A stretch of DNA of 64,000 bases from NCBI RefSeq assembly GCF_000169095.1, contig NZ_AAVU01000012.1, positions 62,001 to 126,000 of the forward strand, given 5' to 3'. This DNA comes from Lyngbya sp. PCC 8106. Its GTDB lineage: Bacteria > Cyanobacteriota > Cyanobacteriia > Cyanobacteriales > Microcoleaceae. Below the pieces are notes generated by a model. It was not told the DNA's origin. It was given only the letters and a program-made list of their open reading frames with translations, and made no database searches. Below are positions 46,901-54,483 of this stretch, piece after piece (the stretch's first letter is position 1; every line of letters begins with the position of its first letter). Both the position numbers and the translations under genes were made by a program.

Positions 46901-47976
46901 AGTATCCACCAAGGAAATGCTCCAGTTTCTTCTTTTTCTTCTTCTTCAACGGTCGGAGGAACTTGGGCTATTTCTTCGGAAACGACACGAACGGGAACTA
47001 CTGCCGCCGGTGCCTCACGGGTGGGTTCTTCTGTAACGGTTTCATCAATAATTTCTTGACCGGGTTCAGAAGTGGCAAAAGCTAGAAAGGCGAGAACTTT
47101 GGGAGTTTTGTTATTTTCGTTGTAAACGTAGCTGCGATACTGAGAATAGGGATAACGCGGATCATCAGGTAGCGTTTTGTGCATCGGGATAATTTTGAGA
47201 TCATCCCGGTTTAACACTTGATCAGCGATCGCATAACCAATGCCATCATTACCCAGTTCTGCAACAACCGCATCAGTCCCGTCTTCTGAGACTTGAATTG
47301 TATTTTCTCCACTTTCAAAGGGAGCGCTTTCAAACACATCGTAGGTACTCAGTGCGCGGCGGGTATCACTATCATCGGGTCGATCAATAAAGCGGATTTC
47401 TTCAGGGAAACCCCCAATCTCTGACCAGTTGGTAATCTCCCCCCGAAACATTTGGGCAAATTGTTCAAAGGTCAGACTGCTTTCAAAGGAATTATTCGGG
47501 CCAACAATAATCGCGAGTTTCTCCCGACCAATAGCAACTGCAACTAACCCCGCCGCTTTTTCTTCCTCGGTTAACGGACGTCCAACTGCGGCTAAATCTA
47601 GCTTTCCGGCTTGTAAAGCTTCTATCGCTTCATTGGTTCCGGTGGTGGCGAGTTCAACTTCGGTGTTGGGAAATTTTTCTTCAAAGCGTTGCTGAAGTGC
47701 TTTGTTAATTTCACTCATACTACTCGAACCGTTCACCATGACTGTTGTATCCTCAGCTAAGGATTTGGGAACAGTGAAGGTCGATTTATTGTTAAAGGTT
47801 TCGGGTAGAATCAGTGTGCGGTCTGTTTCTGATGGGGAAGGTTCCGCCTCGGATGATTGGGCGAAAGCAGCTTGATTGAGAAATGATGCTAGAGAAACTG
47901 TAAATAGTCCAGGAGTGGATGCTAAGGCAAGTAGCACCACTGGTATTTGAAGTAATGCTTTTCGAGAGCGAGACAT
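40918..47976 (-). CDS. Giant PstS-like/DUF4912-repeat membrane protein
   Basis: A 2352-aa protein (start MSRSRKALLQ; 9 upstream codons are open). Signal peptide to about residue 40 (AAFA/QS). Residues 75-320 are a type-2 periplasmic binding domain of the PstS kind (NGSSSMSEINKALQQRFEE, GEITNWSEIGG). One membrane span follows (WWILLLLGIPLLGGLIWWLL, about 354-376), then a Thr/Pro/Gly linker to about 500. Twelve DUF4912 repeats fill about 550-2173, each with QLRxYDVTDI and LARSNRVR-like ends; hydrophobic Gly/Ala-rich segments separate several of them. The C-terminal 130 aa match the separate protein at 48275-48670. The biological role is unknown. Confidence 0.85.
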   Translation of the reverse strand: MSRSRKALLQIPVVLLALASTPGLFTVSLASFLNQAAFAQSSEAEPSPSETDRTLILPETFNNKSTFTVPKSLAEDTTVMVNGSSSMSEINKALQQRFEEKFPNTEVELATTGTNEAIEALQAGKLDLAAVGRPLTEEEKAAGLVAVAIGREKLAIIVGPNNSFESSLTFEQFAQMFRGEITNWSEIGGFPEEIRFIDRPDDSDTRRALSTYDVFESAPFESGENTIQVSEDGTDAVVAELGNDGIGYAIADQVLNRDDLKIIPMHKTLPDDPRYPYSQYRSYVYNENNKTPKVLAFLAFATSEPGQEIIDETVTEEPTREAPAAVVPVRVVSEEIAQVPPTVEEEEKEETGAFPWWILLLLGIPLLGGLIWWLLRGGQGEPINDAAVPPTGTGTPTPTTPATGIGTATPTTPATGIGTGTPTPTTPATGIGTATPPATGIGTGTPTPPTTGTRTATPTPPATGTRTATPTTPATGIGSGTATPTTPATTGGTPVAPGTNLTTATPITPSGTSVAAGNGGTTPSGLGLGILAGGLGLGAAWWAGRQPNSRITLAAPGNDQNAYAYWVVPEGDQDFAKENGGQRLQLRVYDVTDIDDPDQQAPHKVQIYDCDESTQERSVPNLEGNRDYITEMGYATEDDQWLRLARSNRVRTPGVETTTDVVTPVVTPVVTPDMGLVGGMLGAGGAAALIPFLTAFGSHITLKLRDNHTANAEWEVPDSAKAAAIENGGRYPQLRICDVTDIDDLDGQAPHSLQKYDWDESSQQQQFPNLESHRTYLAEIGYVTNDDQWLRLARSNRVRTPGVETITDVVTPVVTPVVTPDVGLVGGILGAGGAAALIPFLTTFGSHITLWRINDHTANAEWEVPDSAKAAAIENGGRYPQLRICDVTDIDDLDGQPPHSLQTYDWDESSQHQQFPNLESHRTYLAEIGYVTNDDQWLRLARSNRVRTPGVKTTTDTVTPVVTPDMGLVGGMLGAGGAAALIPFLTTFGSHITLWLINDHTADSEWEVPDTAKAAAIENGGRYPQLRICDVTDIDDLDGQPPHSLQKYDWDESTQQQQFPNLESHRIYLAEIGYATEDDQWLRLARSNRVCTPGVETTTDALTPKVTPDAVVVPELVGVGGLAAALIPYLTAFGSHITLKLKDNHTADAEWEVPTSAKSAAIEHGGQYPQLRICDVTDIDNLDRHPPHSLQKYDWDELTQHQQFHNLKSDHTYLVEIGYLTEENQWLRLARSNRVCTPGVETTPDTVTPQVTAEDGVVLGLGAGGAALIPVLTDLGSQISLTLRDNHTADARWNIPDAAQTAVRVRGGQQMQLRIYDVTDVENLDTQSPNRVRRYDCEESIQERRVPIIDSSCEYLAEIGYITGVGQWLMLARSNRVRINTGAQGGLHPSQETETASPIEEVPTLPPLSSFPSHMTLIPTGEGTVDIRWDISDEAKDVAKQRGGRQLQLRVYDVTNISGQEPGTTIVEQCDFDESTFDWQLELSGDRDYLTEVGYVTDDGEWLRLGRSNSVRVPATSTRDEDATPRNLGLMGAGLIGAGVVAGGISRRGSGTTSSVTLIPCDNEAANVYWEVADAATEDAQQRGGRQFQLHLYDVTDIPADSMATNSVQQYDFDISLPHPEFLHLFGNHDYFAEVGYLTDDGEWLMLARSYRVRIPTATITPVEFTGKPNLDISIPDPGVVPTLDVNRCRVTLIPCDNEAANVYWEVADAAVEDIKQRGAHQFQLYIYDVTDIPADSMATNSVQQYDFNVSLPHPELLHLFGNHDYFAEIGYLTDEGEWLVLARSYRVRIPALTTPDLSDVELMPGVMILPSLSSIPCRIILTIGEEGTLDAEWEVPDEAKARAKQQGGSQYQLRVYDVTNISVDVPASALIEECPIAESISSWQFEFDSQREYLAEIGYLTEEGLWLLLARSNRLYVPVEETTDEEEIGSMAVAFTGVNATEQPLSALSSSSSYITLSLGENELVDARWEVPDGAKARAKQQGGQKFQLHVYEVTGIDLDTQSAHGVQRYNCNELIKQWQVPNLNINCEYIVEIGYMTQTDEWLLLARSNRIRVPATSGLISDVTGVSPQVAIAACITLMLSDNQSIDAHWELPRAARVAAQAQGGQKFQLRIYEVTEVDLETQSVQNLRRYNCHELIQQLQIPNLEADCDYLAEIGYVTEDDEWLMLARSNSVRISGSALIDQTTLGMTGATISTVSESVRQGSIPTVMTTPQAMTPGNCAIQHLTVHSRQNCHLLDDQRMKQLQETAVSHTLEPGIYVVRIKSGAFGYGSELFPTGEPMVIFWIYGGTVINKKTRVPVGATWSTLNGYHDSLTLEVQETSTLYAFFFDSYPEDNQGEVTISVVRLYDAD
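41455..46326 (-). repeat. Twelve-fold DUF4912 tandem repeat
   Basis: The codons for the (A/G)RSN signature lie near 41468, 41830, 42243, 42628, 43029, 43455, 43858, 44285, 44720, 45158, 45597 and 46038, so the unit is 360-441 bp. The five units between 44.2 and 46.3 kb are nearly regular (435-441 bp) and long stretches of them are identical at DNA level, which points to recent duplication; the left units are older and more divergent. Such DNA is prone to copy-number change and to misassembly. Confidence 0.9.
46471..46810 (-). repeat. Minisatellite coding the TPTTPATGIGT linker
   Basis: Imperfect tandem units built from GGTGTTGCTGTTCC(A/G)A and GTTGCTGGAGTGGTTGG-type words encode a repetitive Thr/Pro/Gly/Ala linker after the membrane span. 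Units differ by 12-15-bp blocks, so length is likely variable between strains. The opposite strand is open in one frame (46322-46843) only because of the low complexity. Confidence 0.85.
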
Positions 47977-48003
47977 TGTTTTTTGGAGTGATATGATTAA
48001 CAA

Positions 48004-48274
48004 CTGTCAATGCAAAATAAAATCTTTGAGATTTCAGCCGATTCTGAGTGAAAACTTTGACTCCAGAGCTAGTTTCAGACGAAGAACTACTACGAGTTAT
48101 GTTCAAGTCTAGAAGAGATCAAGATCAGAGCAGTCCAAATATTAATCACTGTGGATAAGGCTCAAGATTCTCAATCTTTCGATTCTTCTAGTCTTTACTC
48201 CGGCGTGATGTCGTTAATAAATTGAGTAATCGTTTTCGAGGCTATCATCTCTGTGAGTTTGGGGTTAAATCGGG
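48004..48274. promoter_or_regulatory. Leader of the giant gene
   Basis: About 270 bp between the small paralog gene and the giant gene, both on the minus strand. No terminator or operator is clear, so co-transcription of the two is possible. Confidence 0.35.
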
Positions 48275-48670
48275 TTAAATTTTGACAACTGAGATGGTCA
48301 CTTCTCCGTTGTTGTCTTCGAGGTAGGTATCGAAAAAGAAAGCACAAAGATTACAGGTTTGTAGAACTTCGAGTGTGAGTGTATCGTCATCTCCATTCAA
48401 GGTTGACCAGCTTGCTTCTATTTCAACGTTGGTTTTTTTATTAATAAATCGGCCACCATACATCCACAGCATCACCAGAGGTTCGCCGGAATGAGCCACC
48501 TCTGAGCGATAATTAAATGAACCGTTACGAATCCTAACGATGTAGGTTCCGGGTTCGAGTGTGGTCGAGACACCTGTTTCTTCTTGGATGCGTTGCATGG
48601 TCGCTGCATCAAGAACAAAACAGTTGTGCTTGCTATGAACCTTTAAGTCTGTAACTGTGCAACCTTCCAT
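48275..48670 (-). CDS. Stand-alone copy of the giant protein's C-terminal domain
   Basis: A 131-aa protein whose sequence aligns end to end with the C-terminus of the giant protein: VHSxxNC near the start, TLEPGxYxVRI, GEPxVxxWxYGGxxINKKT, ATWSTLNG/ASWSTLNG, FFFDxYxEDNxGEVTISVV. By eye about half of the residues are identical. No signal peptide or membrane span. It is probably a beta-rich domain; function unknown. Its gene lies about 300 bp upstream of the giant gene in the same direction, so a free subunit that pairs with the giant protein's domain is plausible. Confidence 0.8.
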   Translation of the reverse strand: MEGCTVTDLKVHSKHNCFVLDAATMQRIQEETGVSTTLEPGTYIVRIRNGSFNYRSEVAHSGEPLVMLWMYGGRFINKKTNVEIEASWSTLNGDDDTLTLEVLQTCNLCAFFFDTYLEDNNGEVTISVVKI

Positions 48671-49117
48671 ATTGTTTGTTCCTCAGTGTGGTAATTTTGC
48701 TAAACTCTTGAGAATACTTGAGATTGTAGGTCTTTTTTGACTAGCTCGTATCTACTATACAAAAATTTTTTGTTCTACTCACCTTTAGATTTGACCTGTA
48801 ACCTGGACACTATTCGATCAGGTTTAAACAGAGTGTAAATCTTTATGACGAGGGCTTGCCTATCTCTGGGTTTGATGAGTTTGTTCATTCATCTCGGAAA
48901 ACTTGACTAAAATCTTTTAAACTGATACAGCAATCAGAAATCATTTGTGAAGGCTCACGAGATTAGAAAGCTTATAGTGCGGGCATCTTGCCTACTGAAA
49001 GTTGACAACTCATTCAATATTGCTATATAGACTAATATAGACCAAGCAATTGTTTAAACCACTTGATCTAATGAAGTTGCTCTCGAAATTTCGAGGAAGA
49101 TCATCGTAGAGGTAAAC
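48671..49117. other. 447-bp gene-free stretch
   Basis: AT-rich. Contains a GCTTATAGTGCGGGCATCTTGCC-like intergenic repeat fragment near 48970 and an AGTTGACAACTCATTCAATATTGCTATAT-like tail near 49000 whose beginning and end match the sequence just right of the inverted-repeat element at 15.68 kb. The promoter of the small 131-aa gene presumably lies at the left end. Confidence 0.45.
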
Positions 49118-49480
49118 TTAGCCTACAACAATTCCGATTTGACGGAGAATAAAAAATAAAATTGAGTTGACTAAACTCAGAGCAATTGCGCCTAAAATAG
49201 CACTACCAATTCCCCACCGCAATCTAAATCCTTCGATTAACCAAGCCGCTAAACCAAATACAATAATACTGCCAATTAAAGGAATTAAACCGATACTAAC
49301 GATTGCATTAAATGCTCTAAACCAATTGGGGAAAATATTATAGATTGAATTGAAAGCACCAATAATTCCGCCTGCAATTAGAGCAATCCACGGATTATCG
49401 ACTTCAACGCCTAAAGGTAGCTTAGAGATGATTAATAAGCTGACCGCTAAAACAACAACAGAAATCAAAAAACCAACCAT
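49118..49480 (-). CDS. Phage-holin-like (superfamily IV) four-span membrane protein
   Basis: A 120-aa very hydrophobic protein with four predicted spans (residues 3-22, 31-50, 60-85, 92-117) and charged caps (LGVEVDNPW, WLIEGFRLRWG). The pattern matches the small bacterial phage-holin superfamily IV / DUF360 membrane proteins, common on chromosomes without prophage. No lysin or phage gene is near, so a housekeeping membrane role is more likely than phage lysis. Function is not established. Confidence 0.75.
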   Translation of the reverse strand: MVGFLISVVVLAVSLLIISKLPLGVEVDNPWIALIAGGIIGAFNSIYNIFPNWFRAFNAIVSIGLIPLIGSIIVFGLAAWLIEGFRLRWGIGSAILGAIALSLVNSILFFILRQIGIVVG

Positions 49481-49808
49481 TGCTCTATCTCCTAATTGTT
49501 AAATCTAATCTCAAATTGTGATGAATGTTTTCATCTTATGCTAGAATAACTCAACTTAAATGGTGAGCATATTCTTAATTTTTTTCCCATTGCAGCCTCA
49601 TAATTACTCTCAGGTCTCAACAACAGTGTACTCACACAAAATATACTATAAAAATAGCAAATCTATAAATTTTAATAATTTTTAATTTTAATAATTTTTA
49701 TCTTTTGATTTTTGAATTAGTTTTTGAAGTGTGCAAAAAGAGGGATCAAGCAGATAACCACACTTTCCCTCTTAACTATGGCTGAATCTATCAGTTTTTT
49801 CCGTCAAG
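49481..49808. other. AT-rich gap between holin-like gene and aqpZ
   Basis: No gene. Contains three overlapping TTTTAATAATTTTTA words near 49671-49699, a very low-complexity AT tract. It includes the upstream region of the holin-like gene and the end of aqpZ. Confidence 0.4.
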
Positions 49809-50555
49809 TTAAAATTTAGCTTTTAACTCTTGTTCTTGCAAAGGAGAGGGTTCAAAAGCAAAGTAATAGGCGAATCCTGCTGTAATTCCACCCAAAATAG
49901 GGGCTATCCAAAACATCCACAGTTGTACAATTGCCCATCCACCCACAAATAACGCAGGCCCGGTACTCCGAGCAGGGTTCACAGAAGTGTTTGTAACGGG
50001 AATACTAATCAGGTGAATTAGAGTGAGTGCCAAGCCAATCGCAATAGGGGCTAAACCTTCGGGCGCACGTTTGTCTGTGGCTCCCAAAATAATGAACAGA
50101 AACATGAAGGTTAAAATAAATTCGGTGACAAAGCCTGCAACCAAACTATAACCACCAGGAGAATGTTCTCCGTAGCCATTAGCGGGAAATCCTTCTGTAA
50201 CCACAAATCCAGTAACTCCCGACGCAATCAGATAAAGCACTAAACTCGCAAAAATTGCGCCCAAAACTTGAACAACAATATAAGGAAGTAAGTCATTACC
50301 GGGAAAGCGTTTACAAGCCCACAGACCAAAAGAAACGGCTGGGTTGAGATGACATCCAGAAATATGACCAATCGCAAAAGCCATTGTCAAAACCGTCAAA
50401 CCAAAAGCTAAAGAAACACCTACTAATCCAATTCCCAAAGGATTAGCAATATCTTCGGTTGGAAAAGATGCGGCTAAAACTGCACTTCCACAGCCTCCGA
50501 AGACGAGCCAGAATGTTCCGATGAACTCTGCTATACACCGTTTAGTCAGTGACAC
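49809..50555 (-). CDS. aqpZ: Aquaporin Z
   Basis: A 248-aa six-span water channel. Both pore motifs are intact: SGCHLNPAVSFGLW (first NPA) and TNTSVNPARSTGPALF (second NPA with the selectivity-filter Arg). A His in LTLIHLISIPVTN fits the AqpZ rather than GlpF filter. N-terminus KRCIAEFIGTFWLVFGGCGSAVLAA is typical AqpZ. Role: water flux, osmotic adaptation. Solitary gene. Confidence 0.95.
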   Translation of the reverse strand: MSLTKRCIAEFIGTFWLVFGGCGSAVLAASFPTEDIANPLGIGLVGVSLAFGLTVLTMAFAIGHISGCHLNPAVSFGLWACKRFPGNDLLPYIVVQVLGAIFASLVLYLIASGVTGFVVTEGFPANGYGEHSPGGYSLVAGFVTEFILTFMFLFIILGATDKRAPEGLAPIAIGLALTLIHLISIPVTNTSVNPARSTGPALFVGGWAIVQLWMFWIAPILGGITAGFAYYFAFEPSPLQEQELKAKF

Positions 50556-51004
50556 GTTCTTCTTAAACCTTATAAAGGACTGTATAATAGGAGACTACCA
50601 TAAGATTTTGATTTTCGGCAAAAACTACAAAAATCGTAACTTTAAGAAAGGATAAAAATCAACTCCTCTGAATTTACATAGTGTAGATTTTCAGTATAAA
50701 TAGATTGAGTTGATTATCCTAAGTAAGCTTTGACAAGGGGATTTGGTATTAAACATTTCTTGGTTAAAATTTAATTTTTTCTTTAATCGAGATTGTCAAG
50801 ATATTCTTCTAACTCTAAAAACAAGGAAATCCAATTGAATGCGATGAAACAGGGAAATGCTGGGAAAGACACCGAATCTTCCCCGCACCCCCCGCATTAA
50901 ATTTTAGTTCGACAAAATCACCTCTAAACTAAGTAAAGACTCTGAAAAACGCAAGTTTAAAATGCTATAGAAATTGATCAATTCAGTTGATTGACAGTCC
51001 CGTA
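50556..51004. other. 449-bp gap upstream of aqpZ
   Basis: Presumed aqpZ promoter region, AT-rich, with a short GC-rich block (CCCCGCACCCCCCGCATTAA near 50880). No gene and no operator recognised. Confidence 0.4.
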
Positions 51005-52216
51005 TTATCGAGTTTGTATTGGAAGCAGATCGGGTTGATACCGAATATTTGCCTCTTTTAACCGACGCAACGCTTCACCTAAGCGATCGCAATCTGCTAT
51101 CAAACTCACTCTGACATAACCCTCTCCACCGCTTCCGAAAGCATTTCCAGGTGTTAATACCACCCCGGTTTGTTGTAAAACAGATAATGCAAAATCTGTC
51201 GAACTCATTCCGGGAGGACAAGCAACCCAAAGATACATTGTTGCTAGAGGTTTCGGCACTGTCCAACCCAGTTCGGCTAATCCTTCGATCAGAAAATCTC
51301 GCCGTTTTTGATAACGGTTTTGAACTTCAGTAATATAAGAATCTGGCAAATTTAAAGCGGTTTCAGCAGCCGTTTGTAAAGCCGCAAATAACCCATAATC
51401 TAGGTTCGTTTTTAACGTTCTCAACCCTTGAATAATCGTTGAATTTCCGACAACAAATCCCACTCGCCATCCGGCCATATTGTAGGTTTTTGAGAGGGTA
51501 TGAAACTCAACGCCGATTTCTTTTCCGCCTGGAATTTCGAGTAAACTGGTTGGTTGATAGCCATCAAATGCCAGTTCAGCGTAACATAAATCGTGAACTA
51601 AAAGGATTTGATATTTGTGAGCAAAAGCCACAATTTCTTCAAAAAATTCTCTCGGTGCTGTTGCTCCCGTTGGATTACTGGGATAATTAAAAAACAGAAC
51701 TTTTGCTTGTTCTGCAACCTGATCAGGAATTGTTCCTAAATCAATTAACCAGTCATTCTCCGGTTTTAAGAGTATACTATGAATCTTTCCCCCCGCAATT
51801 AACGGGCCTCTAAAATGTGCTGGATAAGCCGGATTTGGTGCTAGTACAACATCACCTGGATTCACATAAGCTAAGGCTAAATGGGTTAATCCTTCCTTAG
51901 AACCCAATAACGGTAAAGCCTCACTATTGGGATCAAGTTTAACGTCGTAGCGCCGCAAATACCATTGTGTAATGGCTTTACGAAAATTAGCCGTTCCCTC
52001 AAAAGGCGGATAACCGTGATTATCAGCAATGTGGAGGGCGTGTTTGGCGGCTTCGATCACGGGTTCCGGGGCAGGGCCACCCGGATTTCCCATCCCCAAA
52101 TCAATTAAATCTAGTCCTTGTTCCCTAGCGCGAACTTTCAACTCATCCAAACGCGCAAACACATAAGGCGGTAGTTGCAAAACCCGATCTGCGGGGTTGA
52201 TCCAATCCAAAGTCAT
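51005..52216 (-). CDS. Class I aminotransferase (alanine/aspartate aminotransferase-like)
   Basis: A 403-aa cytosolic PLP enzyme similar to AlaC-type glutamate-pyruvate aminotransferases and to cyanobacterial Asp aminotransferases. It shows IDLGMGNPGGPAPEPVIEAA, YPPFEGTANFRKAI, FNYPSNPTGA, the PLP-lysine motif SKTYNMAGWRVGF and the C-terminal substrate Arg region GEGYVRVSLI. Substrate specificity cannot be fixed by reading. Its codon use and length are housekeeping-like. It follows the GldA-like gene on the same strand with a 141-bp gap. Confidence 0.92.
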   Translation of the reverse strand: MTLDWINPADRVLQLPPYVFARLDELKVRAREQGLDLIDLGMGNPGGPAPEPVIEAAKHALHIADNHGYPPFEGTANFRKAITQWYLRRYDVKLDPNSEALPLLGSKEGLTHLALAYVNPGDVVLAPNPAYPAHFRGPLIAGGKIHSILLKPENDWLIDLGTIPDQVAEQAKVLFFNYPSNPTGATAPREFFEEIVAFAHKYQILLVHDLCYAELAFDGYQPTSLLEIPGGKEIGVEFHTLSKTYNMAGWRVGFVVGNSTIIQGLRTLKTNLDYGLFAALQTAAETALNLPDSYITEVQNRYQKRRDFLIEGLAELGWTVPKPLATMYLWVACPPGMSSTDFALSVLQQTGVVLTPGNAFGSGGEGYVRVSLIADCDRLGEALRRLKEANIRYQPDLLPIQTR

Positions 52217-52357
52217 CGGTTAATTAGGAGTAATTAGGTGTAAGTTTAGCGTGAGGTTTTGGGTTTGAGTATTAGCAAGAAGACGGGTAAAAAAATAACT
52301 TCTAATTTTTTATTTTTGCCTGTTTTCTGATCATTCCCTATCCTTAATTTTTATGAT

Positions 52358-53512
52358 TTAGGCTTTGATTTTGGCTTCCCCAATGGGAACGGTTGTCGAA
52401 ACCATCGCCGCCATTAACTGTTCAGGAACGACATGAAAGGGTAATCTATGAATATCAGAACCTTCATGGCAAGCCAATTCAGCCGCTTGTTTTAATTCAG
52501 TTAACGTGATATTTTCTAAGCCCAAATGGTTTAAAGTTTGCGGTAAACCAATGTCGCTGTAAAATTTCAACAATTGCTGTCTGGCTGCTGCTGCGAGTTG
52601 GTTGCCTTGCAGCATTTCTTCCAGGCGCAGTTGTACCAATATACCAAAAGCGACTTTCTCTCCGTGCAGTGTACCATGACTGGCGGCTACATGAGTTAAC
52701 CCGTTGTGAACGGCATGGGCGGCGACGGTTCGACATTGCGCCCCCCCAATTCCGCCAATGACTCCCGCGAGTAATACGGTTGCGTCTACGACTTCTCGCC
52801 AAGTTTCGCCTCCGGGTTCTTGGAGGGCGGTGATGGATTTTTGGAGTAAGATATCTCGCAAAACTCTAGCTTGTTGAACTGCGGCGATTAATAAGGTTTG
52901 TTCGGAATGTCCGCTACTGACTGAGGCTTCGTACCATTTGGCGATCGCGTCTCCAATTCCAGCTACTAAGGTGCGTTGGGGAGCAGTTTGGATTAAACTG
53001 TAGTCGAGAATGAGTAGATCTGGGCATTTAGCAAGGGGAACGTCATACAAAAATGCCCCTTCGTCAGAGTAGACGTTAGAAAGGGCTGTCCAAGCTGCAC
53101 AAGTCGCCCCAGATGTCGGGATAGTGGCGATCGGAAGTTGACACTGATGGGCGAGAAGTTTGGCGGTATCTAGGGCTTTTCCACCCCCAATTCCAATGAT
53201 AAAGTCGGCTTGATGGGTGTTTGCTTTGTCGCGCAATTTCGCTAAACTGGCTTCGCTACAGTCGGGGGTATAGGTGGCGGAGGCAAATTTGACCTGATGT
53301 TGTTCTAAGACGGGTTGTAGGCTCGTTTGAGTGACGCTGAGACTGCGATCGCCTCCGACGAGTAAAGGATGCTTCCCCAATTTTGCGATCGCCTCTCCTG
53401 CTTGTGCGATGGCGTGAGTTCCCCGCAGCACTTGGGCTGGTGCGATGTTGAGAGAGAGGATACTTGAGGTTTGGGTATCACTGGCTTTGCTAGGAGAGGA
53501 TGATGGGCGCAT
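52358..53512 (-). CDS. Iron-containing / glycerol dehydrogenase family protein
   Basis: A 384-aa oxidoreductase of the GldA-like group. N-terminal Rossmann part has LVGGDRSL and GIGGGKALDTAKLLAH (NAD binding), then TIPTSGATCAAWTALS. Metal ligands are D in AGIGDAIAKWYE and H residues in AVHNGLTHVAASHGTLHGEKVAFG. The start at 53512 (MRPSSS) follows GAGGAG; the frame is open to 53572 but lacks a binding site there. The exact substrate (glycerol, 1,2-diol, sugar) is unknown. Confidence 0.88.
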   Translation of the reverse strand: MRPSSSPSKASDTQTSSILSLNIAPAQVLRGTHAIAQAGEAIAKLGKHPLLVGGDRSLSVTQTSLQPVLEQHQVKFASATYTPDCSEASLAKLRDKANTHQADFIIGIGGGKALDTAKLLAHQCQLPIATIPTSGATCAAWTALSNVYSDEGAFLYDVPLAKCPDLLILDYSLIQTAPQRTLVAGIGDAIAKWYEASVSSGHSEQTLLIAAVQQARVLRDILLQKSITALQEPGGETWREVVDATVLLAGVIGGIGGAQCRTVAAHAVHNGLTHVAASHGTLHGEKVAFGILVQLRLEEMLQGNQLAAAARQQLLKFYSDIGLPQTLNHLGLENITLTELKQAAELACHEGSDIHRLPFHVVPEQLMAAMVSTTVPIGEAKIKA

Positions 53513-53676
53513 AGGTACTCCTCGATGAGATGCTAAGTCTCTTAAGATAGCGCATTCTCCCATCCGCTTCAATACCCCAAAGCTAGATCTTAGGTTGAAT
53601 TAATTTTTTTATTATCTATCACACAGGTTCTATTCACAGATTATTTCGCAGTCATGGGTAATTATAACTTTTGAAC

Positions 53677-53865
53677 CTAACTTTTTTCGGCTGAGTCCCT
53701 GGTGTTGTTAGACAGTTGCTTCTGTTCCAATGAAACCAAATGCTTTCCGCTTTTAGCTTGTCTTTTTTGCCAGTCAGCAAATATTGCTTTGAAGTCATAA
53801 TTAAAAGACTTAGCGTGTTCTTCACGAATTCTGTACAATTCTTCTAAAATTTCATCTTCCCACAT
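53677..53865 (-). CDS. Probable antitoxin of a PIN-toxin module
   Basis: A 62-aa acidic, helical protein (MWEDEILEELYRIREEHAKS, FNYDFKAIFADWQKRQAKSG) of a small family regularly found next to PIN toxins. It starts 4 bases after the toxin stop on the minus strand, so the toxin comes first in the operon, unlike most type II modules. No DNA-binding helix-turn-helix is evident; it may bind the PIN active site through its acidic helix. Antitoxin role is inference from context. Confidence 0.75.
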   Translation of the reverse strand: MWEDEILEELYRIREEHAKSFNYDFKAIFADWQKRQAKSGKHLVSLEQKQLSNNTRDSAEKS

Positions 53866-53869
53866 GGCT

Positions 53870-54343
53870 TTATTCTCCCATTAACTCATAAGGTGTACAT
53901 ATAATTGGTAGTTTGTATCCAAAATCCAGGCAAATTTCCGAAAGTTTTCTTTGAATCTGAGCATTGGCAATATGTTTACAGTTCCATGTTAGCAAATAAT
54001 CTATATTCTGAACTGTAGCCACAGCAATATGAATGGCATCATCGGAGGCTTTTGCAGGAAGATTGCTTCTCGTTAGGAATTGTATCCCTAAATCCTGCAC
54101 AGTTTCCGTCAGTTCAAGCACAGAGATATCTTGCAGGATATCAAGCCTTTTAATAGCCATTTCTGCATCTCCCTGGGCGGCTTCATCTAAGACAATTTGG
54201 GAGATGTAAAGATTAAATTGACTACGGCGAGTCTCCCACCACCTTCTAGTTATCTCGGAATTTGCCATTAAAATTAAATTGTTACTGGGTCTAGCTGTCA
54301 AATAGCCCACCACACTGGTTTCAATATAAACGCTTTCACTCAC
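53870..54343 (-). CDS. PIN-domain toxin (VapC-like ribonuclease)
   Basis: A 157-aa PIN-domain protein. N-terminal strand YIETSVVGYLTARPSN carries Glu8 where most VapC have the first catalytic Asp; later acidic residues are in IVLDEAAQGD and SDDAIHIAVATV, and LTWNCKHIANA is the usual C-terminal block. This subfamily commonly has YIETS and is annotated as type II toxin. Predicted to cut RNA with Mg2+. Operon with the small gene just downstream. Confidence 0.85.
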   Translation of the reverse strand: MSESVYIETSVVGYLTARPSNNLILMANSEITRRWWETRRSQFNLYISQIVLDEAAQGDAEMAIKRLDILQDISVLELTETVQDLGIQFLTRSNLPAKASDDAIHIAVATVQNIDYLLTWNCKHIANAQIQRKLSEICLDFGYKLPIICTPYELMGE

Positions 54344-54483
54344 AGGATGCTATCAAATCTATTCGTTTATTATCCTACAGCATTTAATCCTTGTTTTGAG
54401 GGTAATGGATAAACGCGAACTATCGGCGCGGGTTTATTAATCTTGTTTCTAGGATGAACAAATATATCTTAACCTGCCCTACG

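Noticed and set aside
49118..49480. Holin gene as a sign of a prophage
   Set aside because: No phage structural, integrase or lysin gene nearby; the family is common on bacterial chromosomes.
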